Of a DNA stretch of 15,730 nt, positions 8,030 through 14,289 are shown in pieces; position 1 is the stretch's first letter, and every line of letters begins with the position of its first letter. This DNA is from DASQDN01 sp035630195 (GTDB lineage Bacteria > Acidobacteriota > Terriglobia > Bryobacterales > Bryobacteraceae). The stretch is taken from positions 1-15,730 of the forward strand of contig DASQLD010000629.1 in the NCBI GenBank assembly GCA_035630195.1, in the 5' to 3' direction. The position numbers and the translations under genes are program-made. Below the pieces are notes generated by a model that saw nothing but the letters and a program-made list of their open reading frames with translations, did no database searches and was not told where the DNA came from.

Positions 8030-8307
8030 GTACTCGCTCCTTCCTTGTGGGGTCCATACCGTCCCACGAACTTAAGATGGCGGCCAGGCGCGTAATAGAG
8101 TTTTTTATTAACGTACGCCCCGGGCACGTTGTTGGGGGCACTGTTCGGATAGAACGTCATCATATTGGAGTATCAATTCACGGGGTTCGACAATTTGTGA
8201 GAAACTGCATCGCCACCCGTCTCCGATGCATCAAGGTCATGCGCAAAGCGGCTGGAGACAACAGCACCCAGACGCTCTGGAACTAGAATTTCCAGGTCGT
8301 TTAGCCA
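8030..8307. promoter_or_regulatory. Divergent intergenic region between the free paralogue and the sortase
   Basis: 278 bp between two divergent starts, so it should contain at least two promoters facing outward. It is AT-richer at 8100-8112 (T-run then ATTA). A weak inverted pair AACGT (8110-8114) and ACGTT (8126-8130) flanks a CCCGGG core. No promoter pair is good enough to call with confidence. Confidence 0.4.
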
Positions 8308-8964
8308 ATGAATCTTCGAAATCTCGAACGTGCGCTGCTAACCCTTGGCTTGACGCTGTGTGCGATTTATTTGGGTGTGCTGGCTTATCGGGAGATCGGA
8401 TCGCGCATGGCGATACGGTCTTTCGAAGCGGTGGCGAGCAGTAGTCCTGGCATCCAAACACCGCCAGCCGGAATTCCAGTCGGCATCATCCAACCGGATT
8501 ACAGCCTATGGTCCGCCAAGAGGATCGGGGCTTATCGAGATTCCCTGATGCGGCAGTTTGCGCCCGCGGTGGCCATCCTGCGGATCCCGAAACTTGGAGT
8601 TGAAGTAGCGGTTTTCGACGGTACCGACGAATTGGTTCTGAACCGGGGGGTAGGACGAATCATCGGGAGCACTCGTGTGGGCGAAACCGGCAACATCGGA
8701 ATTGCCGGGCACCGGGATGGATTTTTCCGTGTGCTGAAAGACATCGCGGTAGGTGATCTCATGACACTCTCGGCGCCCTCCGCTACGACGACTTATTCGG
8801 TTGACCAGATCGAAATCGTAACGCCGGACGATGTAACCGTACTGGGGCCGCGGACGGGTCCTTCGGTCACGTTGGTGACCTGCTATCCGTTCTACCACTC
8901 GGGCGACGCCCCGCAGAGATTCATCGTTCACGGCATTGAAAGTAAGGAACAACAGAACCGGTAG
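8308..8964 (+). CDS. Sortase (transpeptidase, class D/E-like), membrane anchored
   Basis: Cysteine transpeptidase that cuts LPxT(A/G) sorting signals and joins the protein to an amine acceptor. The 218-residue protein has one N-terminal membrane helix (about 8-27) and a C-terminal sortase domain (about 88-210). The catalytic triad is intact: His135 in NIGIAGHRDGFF, Cys192 in the TLVTC motif followed by YPF, and Arg204 in APQRFIVHG. The segment LRIPKLGVEVAVFDGTDELVLNRGVG is typical of class D/E-type enzymes; I cannot settle the class by eye. The N-terminal helix would place the enzyme on the outer face of the inner membrane. The ribosome site is weak (AGGT 11 bp before the ATG), but the start fits the membrane helix. 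The substrate gene follows 43 bp downstream on the same strand, so the two are probably co-transcribed. Confidence 0.93.
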   Translation: MNLRNLERALLTLGLTLCAIYLGVLAYREIGSRMAIRSFEAVASSSPGIQTPPAGIPVGIIQPDYSLWSAKRIGAYRDSLMRQFAPAVAILRIPKLGVEVAVFDGTDELVLNRGVGRIIGSTRVGETGNIGIAGHRDGFFRVLKDIAVGDLMTLSAPSATTTYSVDQIEIVTPDDVTVLGPRTGPSVTLVTCYPFYHSGDAPQRFIVHGIESKEQQNR

Positions 8965-8993
8965 GGGTACAAATGCAACAGACACGAATGAAT

Positions 8994-8999
8994 AAGGAG
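8994..8999 (+). promoter_or_regulatory. Strong ribosome binding site of the sortase substrate gene
   Basis: AAGGAG, 8 bp before the ATG at 9008. It is much stronger than the site of the sortase gene upstream, as expected if an abundant substrate and a catalytic enzyme are made from one transcript. Confidence 0.75.
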
Positions 9000-9007
9000 A
9001 ACGAAGT

Positions 9008-9820
9008 ATGGATCGAACCACAGTGAAGCGAGGCCGTTCGTTGGGTCTCGCAACTCTCATGGGACTAGGCTGCATCGTAGCCGTGGGCCTAGCTCAACAG
9101 ACGACGACCTTGGAGCGCGGCGAGGTTCTAGCCGTCAACGGCAACGACATTGTCGTCAAGATGGACACGGGCGAAGTCCGACACTACACAGCGCCTCCCG
9201 GCGCCACGGCCAATGTGGATGGTAAGCAAATCGGGGTCACCGGCCTTCGTCCAGGCATGAAGCTGCAGCGCACTACGATAACGACCACGTCAGACAGAGT
9301 CGTGCAGTCCTTACGGACGACCGAGGGAACCGTGTGGCAGGTCAACGCTCCCTATGTGATTTTCACGGGTCCCGACGGGAAGAACAAGCAGGTGAAAGTG
9401 CCCGACGGAACGAAGTTCACGATTCAAGGAGAGCAGAAGACCGTTTTTGACTTGAGGAAGGGCATGAAGTTCACGGCGACGATTGTTACCCAGGCGCCTG
9501 AGACAGTGGTAAGCTCGGTTCGGACCACAACAGGCAATTCGCCACCACCTCCGAGACCGGTGATCGCGACCGTACCAGCGAAGATCGAAAGCACACTGCT
9601 GATCGAAGAAGCTCCAGCCCGTAAGCCGGTCCAGGTCGCGCAGTCAACTGCGCCACCGGCGTCAACGGCGCCAGCGCCTTCAACCGCAGCCGCGCAACGC
9701 GCTCCTGAACCAGCGCCAACGAGACTGCCGAAGACCGCCAGCCCGTTTCCGATGATGGGTTTGTTGGGCTTGACCCTAGGCTTAGCAGGCTTCGGAGTAC
9801 GGCTGTCGCAAAAGAGTTAG
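9008..9820 (+). CDS. Secreted duplicated-domain protein with C-terminal LPKTA sorting signal (likely sortase substrate)
   Basis: Function of the body unknown; the ends identify it as a sortase substrate. The 270-residue product has an N-terminal signal peptide (KRGR, hydrophobic 11-28, likely cleavage near GLA at 29). Two tandem units of about 65-70 residues follow (about 37-107 and 108-175), each with a DG/TG turn, a VP or PP segment and an L-R-x-GMK motif. A low-complexity Pro/Ala/Thr linker spans about 176-238. The C-terminus has LPKTA at 240-244, hydrophobic residues 247-262 (FPMMGLLGLTLGLAGF) and a basic end (Arg265, Lys269), the standard three-part sorting signal with Ala replacing Gly. 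It lies 43 bp after the sortase gene and is paralogous to the unanchored protein at 7427-8029. Expected fate: cut between Thr243 and Ala244 and joined to an envelope amine, possibly peptidoglycan. Confidence 0.9.
   Translation: MDRTTVKRGRSLGLATLMGLGCIVAVGLAQQTTTLERGEVLAVNGNDIVVKMDTGEVRHYTAPPGATANVDGKQIGVTGLRPGMKLQRTTITTTSDRVVQSLRTTEGTVWQVNAPYVIFTGPDGKNKQVKVPDGTKFTIQGEQKTVFDLRKGMKFTATIVTQAPETVVSSVRTTTGNSPPPPRPVIATVPAKIESTLLIEEAPARKPVQVAQSTAPPASTAPAPSTAAAQRAPEPAPTRLPKTASPFPMMGLLGLTLGLAGFGVRLSQKS
9725..9817 (+). other. Cell-wall sorting signal (LPKTA, hydrophobic helix, basic tail)
   Basis: Codes for residues 240-270 of the preceding protein: LPKTASPFP, a Gly/Leu-rich membrane segment and a tail with Arg265 and Lys269. 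The pentapeptide ends in Ala, a variant associated with class D-type sortases, which agrees with the enzyme encoded just upstream. Confidence 0.88.
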
Positions 9821-9832
9821 CTCTGCGTCACT

Positions 9833-9868
9833 TGCCCCGCCGGCCAGCTCGCTCGCGACCGGCGGGCA
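9833..9868 (+). terminator. Strong GC hairpin after the sortase operon, possible terminator
   Basis: CCCGCCGG (9836-9843) pairs with CCGGCGGG (9859-9866) across a 15-base loop, and the stem extends to TGC/GCA with one bulged C. It begins 12 bp after the stop of the LPKTA gene and is followed by CACCCATCC rather than a T-run, so it may be a factor-dependent terminator or an mRNA-stabilising 3' end. The remainder of the gap to 10091 shows no gene. Confidence 0.45.
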
Positions 9869-10091
9869 CCCATCCAGGCAAAGCGTGCCGTAAACGGCAG
9901 TGAACCTTTGTCGACTTACACATCTCAGAACAGGTTTGCTCTGCCTGCGTGCGAATCCTGCGACGATGCCGCAATGGCAGCTTCATCGCGCGTTGGTAAA
10001 GCTTTTTCGACAGAAGATTTGTGGATATTAGCGACTCGCGATCAGCGAAACCGACGGCGCCAAAGATCCTGCGATCAGGAAACATCGCCCA

Positions 10092-11147
10092 ATGGGAATT
10101 TCGGTCAAAGTAACGATCTTGCTGATGGTTTGGTCTGCGGTTGAACTCACCGCGCGAACTAAAACCGACGTCGTAGTGATGGCGAACGGAGATCGTTTCA
10201 CATGCGAGATCAAGAGACTGGAAAGGGGAGTGCTCTACGCGTCGTTCGACTACGTGGATGGCACCGTTTCTATTGAGTGGTCCAAAGTAGCGCGGGTAGA
10301 AAGCACCCAGTTGTTCATCGTGCACGTACAAGACGGCTCGATCTATGAAGGGATTATCCGAACGCCGGAAAACCCTGCGCAGCAGCCGATGAAAATTGAA
10401 GTGCTCCAACCGACGGAGAAGCCGACACCGCTGCCGTTCGCGAACGTTGTTGAATTAGCTCCCACATCCGAATCACTTTGGCGGCGCTTTTCCGGCAACA
10501 TAGACAGCGGTTTGATTTACACGAAGGGGAATGACACGGCGCAATACAACGTTGGCGCTGAGCTGCGAGTGCGAGGTGAGCACTGGCGTGTGGCCGCCGG
10601 TTACATCTCCACATACTCCAACAGTTCCGGAGCGGCCGCAGCGACACGGAACCAATCCCGTTTCTGGGCCAGGCGGCTGATCGGCGGCAGGCGAGCCTGG
10701 TATTACTCCGGCGCTGCGGAGTTGCTGCAGAGCTCGCAGCAGGGCATTAATCTTCAGACGACGCTCGCCGGCGGGCTCGGCCGATTCGTAAAAGATACTA
10801 ACACCACCCGCATCGCGGTTACTGCCGATTTGGCGGTACAACAGACAAGATACGAACCTTCCACCGGCAGTCAAAGTTCTCGCAATGCGCTCGCCGCAAT
10901 GTTCGTCGTTGACTTGCACGTGTTCCGGTTCAAGAAGTCTTCGTTCGATGCGACGGCAAGTGTATTGCCCCTTCTTACGGAGGCTGGGCGCGTCCGCAGT
11001 TACGTTAATACCGCCTATTCGATCCAGATCATTAACAACCTCTGGTTCAGGACCTCGTTCTACGGCAACTGGGACAATAAGCCACCGATGAATCTCTCAA
11101 GTAGTGACTATGGCGTCAGCTCCGGCATCAGTTACTCGTTCAACTGA
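10092..11147 (+). CDS. DUF481-type outer-membrane beta-barrel protein
   Basis: Predicted exported barrel protein of unknown role. The 351 residues begin with a short hydrophobic signal-like stretch (about 5-20). Residues about 24-124 form a beta-rich, Sm-like region (VVVMANGDRFTCEIKRLERG, then VHVQDGSIYEGII). From about 133 the pattern is DUF481: FSGNIDSGLIYTKGNDTAQYNVGAEL followed by alternating strands with aromatic girdles, ending in GVSSGISYSFN. In DUF481 proteins the phrase TKGN near the first strand is characteristic. The ribosome site is poor (AGGA 11 bp before the ATG), and the signal peptide is weak, but no better start is visible. It is on the same strand as the sortase operon, 271 bp after it, with the strong hairpin in between, so it is probably a separate unit. 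Confidence 0.8.
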   Translation: MGISVKVTILLMVWSAVELTARTKTDVVVMANGDRFTCEIKRLERGVLYASFDYVDGTVSIEWSKVARVESTQLFIVHVQDGSIYEGIIRTPENPAQQPMKIEVLQPTEKPTPLPFANVVELAPTSESLWRRFSGNIDSGLIYTKGNDTAQYNVGAELRVRGEHWRVAAGYISTYSNSSGAAAATRNQSRFWARRLIGGRRAWYYSGAAELLQSSQQGINLQTTLAGGLGRFVKDTNTTRIAVTADLAVQQTRYEPSTGSQSSRNALAAMFVVDLHVFRFKKSSFDATASVLPLLTEAGRVRSYVNTAYSIQIINNLWFRTSFYGNWDNKPPMNLSSSDYGVSSGISYSFN

Positions 11148-11329
11148 GCTGCATGGAACTCTAAGAGCATTCGGCATTCACGGTAAGCCGCCCTACTCAA
11201 ACCCTGTGTTCTGGACATGAGGCAGCTTCGAGACAGAGGCATGCCTGCCGGAACCGGTGGAAATAATGAGTCTTCGTTTTCCGCCGGGCATCTCTCAGTC
11301 CAGTCACTTGAAAAGGGCGATTGCCGGTA

Positions 11330-11347
11330 GATCTCCGCGAGGAGATC
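11330..11347. promoter_or_regulatory. Perfect 18-bp inverted repeat upstream of the porin gene
   Basis: GATCTCC (11330-11336) and GGAGATC (11341-11347) flank the four-base loop GCGA, a geometry that would form a stable RNA hairpin. It is 67 bp before the first possible porin ATG, so it could lie in the 5' leader of that mRNA, or mark the end of the preceding unit; no T-run follows it. The rest of 11148-11414 holds no gene. Confidence 0.4.
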
Positions 11348-11414
11348 AGCCTCGAGTGCCGGCTCGCGTGACGAACAATCACAACAAGCGAACACGCTGA
11401 GAAATGAGGTATTC

Positions 11415-12902
11415 ATGTCCTTACGCATAAAGACGCTGCCGAAGCCGACCGGATTATCCGATGTAGTAGTTGCCGCAGGTGACGATATGGAGCTGAGGCC
11501 GGTATCGATTCCTTGTGTTTTTGATTTCCATTCACGGGCTGGTTTGGGAACATTCACGATGCTGATGTGCGCATTCCTGATTCCCTCCGCCCATGCGCAA
11601 CAGTCAGCGTCGAGTCAAACCATGCCGACTGTAGTAACCTGCGCGTCGGTAAAGGGTGAACGGCAGGTCTGCAAGGCCGATACTTCAGCGGGTGTCGCAT
11701 TATTGCGTTCCACCGGCGAATCTAATTGCTTGCTTGGAAACACATGGGGGTATGACTCGGAGGGCGTTTGGGTTTCGAATGGCTGCGGCGGCGAATTTGC
11801 TTTGGGCGGCACGAAGGAAGCCATCGACGCCAACAACTTTGTCGGCATGTTCGAGGCGTACGGCCAATTGCGTACTCACGTGGCGGCTTTCCGCGATGAC
11901 CTGGAGGTGCAGGACAACGCAACGCGAGTTGGCATCAATTTCGCGACGAGGGGAAAGATCAAAATGTTCGCCGGAACGGAATGGGGAGTAAACCTCGTCC
12001 AGAGTGAAACTCAATTCAACCTCTCGGCAGGAGGGCCGGGGGAATTCGGAACGGTCTCAACCACAACCAGTGACGTGTTTCTGGCCCGTCTCGGGTTTGT
12101 GGGTGTCGATTTTGGACCGGTGGGAAAAGTAGCGATTGGGAAACAATATGCCGTGCAATACGATATCGCCAGCTATACGACCGATCGATTCAACGTGTTT
12201 GGCGGACAGGGCACACACGCCTATGTCGCCGGAACGGACGGCGGAGAGACAGGCACCGGGCGCGCAGACCGCATCGTGAACTACCGGAACACGCTACTGA
12301 AAGTGGTGGAAGTCGGGGTTCAAGGGCAATTTCGCGGCGCCGGGAACGACACAACTACGGACGGCGTGGGAGGGTCACTGCAGTTCACGATCCTGCCGGG
12401 AGTGAAGGCTGGAGGAACGTACACGCGAACCAACTGGTCACCTGTCAAGCAGCAAATTCGTGGCATGGGAAGCAATTCCGATTTCATGGCAGTGGGCACA
12501 CGGATTGATTGGCGAATCCTGCAATTCGGATTCGTATATTCTCACCAGCACAACGGCGACGTTGCGTTTGTCCCGGTTCCGAATGCGCCTGAGCAATCCA
12601 CTCCGATAGTATTTGACGCGGCCGGTATGGAAGTGTACACGCGGGTAGGAACACCGCGCTTCGGCATAATCGGCGGGTACACTTACCAGAATCCAAAAGT
12701 CGGGGATCCGTTATTGGATCCGAATTTCAGAACGCGGTATTTCATCTTCGGCGGGGAATGGTTCTTTGCGAGAAACGGCAAAATCTATTCAGAGAGCAAG
12801 ATTGACTTCGACAGTGTAACCGCAGCCGGAGAGTCGGGTTACAGCGTGTTCACCATCGGCTTTCGTTACGACTTCACCTGGCGGACCAGCCACCAGCCAT
12901 AG
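11415..12902 (+). CDS. Porin-like outer-membrane barrel with N-terminal DUF3011-like domain
   Basis: Likely outer-membrane channel for small solutes. The 495-residue frame has a hydrophobic signal core at about 45-60 ending PSAHA, with cleavage likely after residue 61. A four-cysteine domain follows (Cys76, Cys86, Cys105, Cys124) with VTCASVKGERQVCKADT and WGYDSEGVWVSNGCGGEF, which matches the DUF3011 pattern. From about 140 the sequence is porin-like: FEAYGQLRTHVAAFRDDLEVQDNATRVGINF, LGFVGVDFGPVGKVAIGKQYA, and strands ending with GFRYDFTW plus a six-residue tail. Start: the ATG at 11415 has GAGGT 4 bp upstream, giving an unusually long N-region; the in-frame ATG at 11487 (AGGTGA upstream) would give a more normal 37-residue signal peptide and may be the true start. 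DUF3011 has no firmly known function. Confidence 0.85.
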   Translation: MSLRIKTLPKPTGLSDVVVAAGDDMELRPVSIPCVFDFHSRAGLGTFTMLMCAFLIPSAHAQQSASSQTMPTVVTCASVKGERQVCKADTSAGVALLRSTGESNCLLGNTWGYDSEGVWVSNGCGGEFALGGTKEAIDANNFVGMFEAYGQLRTHVAAFRDDLEVQDNATRVGINFATRGKIKMFAGTEWGVNLVQSETQFNLSAGGPGEFGTVSTTTSDVFLARLGFVGVDFGPVGKVAIGKQYAVQYDIASYTTDRFNVFGGQGTHAYVAGTDGGETGTGRADRIVNYRNTLLKVVEVGVQGQFRGAGNDTTTDGVGGSLQFTILPGVKAGGTYTRTNWSPVKQQIRGMGSNSDFMAVGTRIDWRILQFGFVYSHQHNGDVAFVPVPNAPEQSTPIVFDAAGMEVYTRVGTPRFGIIGGYTYQNPKVGDPLLDPNFRTRYFIFGGEWFFARNGKIYSESKIDFDSVTAAGESGYSVFTIGFRYDFTWRTSHQP

Positions 12903-13050
12903 AGAGCGGAGCGCGCCCGAATTCGGCGGCAAGCTGCGCACCGGTCTTCTATGGCCTCTTACGATTGAGCCTGTAGAATTCCGATTCCAATGTCCAATAG
13001 CCCAGTTAGACGTGGCAAGTAATCGAAGCGTGGCGAAACGTTAATCTGCG

Positions 13051-14283
13051 ATGACGCGAATAAGCCTAACAAGCATTCTGTATCTGTATGGAGCGCTCGT
13101 GACGCCGCTCATATGCGCACAGGAAGCGACATCGCGCACCGAGCAGATGCAGCAGATTCGCGCGGACAAACAAGCCAGGATCTGGCCGGAACGTACACCC
13201 GGCGTTGTGAGGATACTAAACAACTACGCAGAACGGGGACTCTTGGAAGGAGTTCGCTCAGGTGAGGGCGCGAACGGGCTACAAATTGTTCTTGGAGGCA
13301 TGCGGTCGGGGAATGGTACCTCACTCGGATTGGGTTACCGGCGAATTGATCTTTGGAACGAACGACTGGCTTTTAAGGTCACTGGTCGGGGCACGCCCAA
13401 GCTAGCTTACATGTTTGATCTTGAGGTTGAATCTCCGCGCCTCAACAGTGATCGCTTTGATCTGAAGCTCTACTCAAAATATGAGAACTCCCCTCAGATG
13501 GATTACTACGGTCCAGGACCTGATTCGGCAGAGTCAAACCGCAGTAGCTTCCGGTTGGAGGATCTTGGATTGGACCTTGAGGGCCGGATTCGACTCTGGC
13601 GGAAGTTTTACATTGGGGCAGCCGGCGGAGTCTATGCCGCCAATACGGGAAAAGGCGAACGGAGTGGATTTCCTTCGACTGACGAGATTTTCAGCCCCGG
13701 CCAAACGCCCGGTTTGTTTCAGCAGTCTCGTTTCCTGCGGGGCGGCGCCGTTCTCCAGTACGACTGGAGAGACAATCCGAGCGGGCCGCGGAGCGGCGGT
13801 CATTACTACGCGCGTCACCTCCGTTATTTGGATCAGCAGCTTGGTCTTCATTCTTTCAACCGTCTGGAGATTGGCGCGGAACAATACATCCCCTACTGGA
13901 ACAGGACCCGAGTAATTGCTCTGCAGTCGCGGGCGGTCGGCGCATGGACAAAAGATGGTCAGACCGTTCCTTTTTATCTGCAGCCCACCTTGGGAGGCAA
14001 TGACCTGCTTCGCGGCTTCGAGCGATACCGTTTCTATGATCAGAGTTCGTTTCATGCGGCTGTAGAACACCGCTGGTATCTCTTTTCCAACATGCACGCC
14101 GCATTGTTTTTCGAAGGGGGCAAGGTAGCGCGCAAAGTTTCCCAACTCAACTTTCACGACCTGGAATACGCCGGCGGCATCGGCTTCCGCTTTACGCTTC
14201 AGGACACTGTCGTCATGCGCATCGACAATGCCCTAAGCCGAGAGGGTTACCGGTTCATGTGGACATTTAGCAACATGTGGTGA
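13051..14283 (+). CDS. Omp85/BamA-like outer-membrane barrel without POTRA domains
   Basis: Related to the C-terminal surface-antigen barrel of BamA/TamA proteins. The 410 residues comprise a signal peptide (hydrophobic 5-22, ending ICA), a short linker with RIWPERTPG, and a single barrel domain. Family landmarks are GLGYRRIDLW, YYGPGPDS (152-159), LQYDWRDNPSGPRSGG near 236-250, and the loop motif LGGNDLLRGFERYRF with the conserved RGF (321-323). It ends in Trp410, the aromatic C-terminus recognised by the assembly machinery. There is no POTRA repeat; BamA itself is about 750-800 residues, so this is a barrel-only member and not the essential BamA. No ribosome site precedes the ATG, but the signal peptide fits this start. 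The next gene begins 6 bp after the stop, so the two form an operon. Confidence 0.85.
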   Translation: MTRISLTSILYLYGALVTPLICAQEATSRTEQMQQIRADKQARIWPERTPGVVRILNNYAERGLLEGVRSGEGANGLQIVLGGMRSGNGTSLGLGYRRIDLWNERLAFKVTGRGTPKLAYMFDLEVESPRLNSDRFDLKLYSKYENSPQMDYYGPGPDSAESNRSSFRLEDLGLDLEGRIRLWRKFYIGAAGGVYAANTGKGERSGFPSTDEIFSPGQTPGLFQQSRFLRGGAVLQYDWRDNPSGPRSGGHYYARHLRYLDQQLGLHSFNRLEIGAEQYIPYWNRTRVIALQSRAVGAWTKDGQTVPFYLQPTLGGNDLLRGFERYRFYDQSSFHAAVEHRWYLFSNMHAALFFEGGKVARKVSQLNFHDLEYAGGIGFRFTLQDTVVMRIDNALSREGYRFMWTFSNMW

Positions 14284-14289
14284 GGAGCG

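Noticed and set aside
8165..8194. Possible sortase promoter TTGGAG, 18 bp, GACAAT
   Set aside because: Only four of six matches in each box and long spacing; such pairs are expected by chance in a region of this size.
8047..8286. Plus-strand 79-residue frame in the divergent intergenic region
   Set aside because: No ribosome site, no recognisable motif, and it occupies the space where the divergent promoters must be.
9828..10409. Minus-strand 193-residue frame
   Set aside because: Largely antisense to the DUF481 gene, whose own translation is clearly meaningful; this one has no recognisable features.
11250..11272. ECF-like promoter GGAAC, 15 bp, GTC upstream of the porin gene
   Set aside because: The match is short enough to expect about one chance occurrence in the window, and the consensus of the local sigma factor is unknown.
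13534..14157. Minus-strand 207-residue frame
   Set aside because: Antisense to the Omp85-like gene, with no domain of its own.
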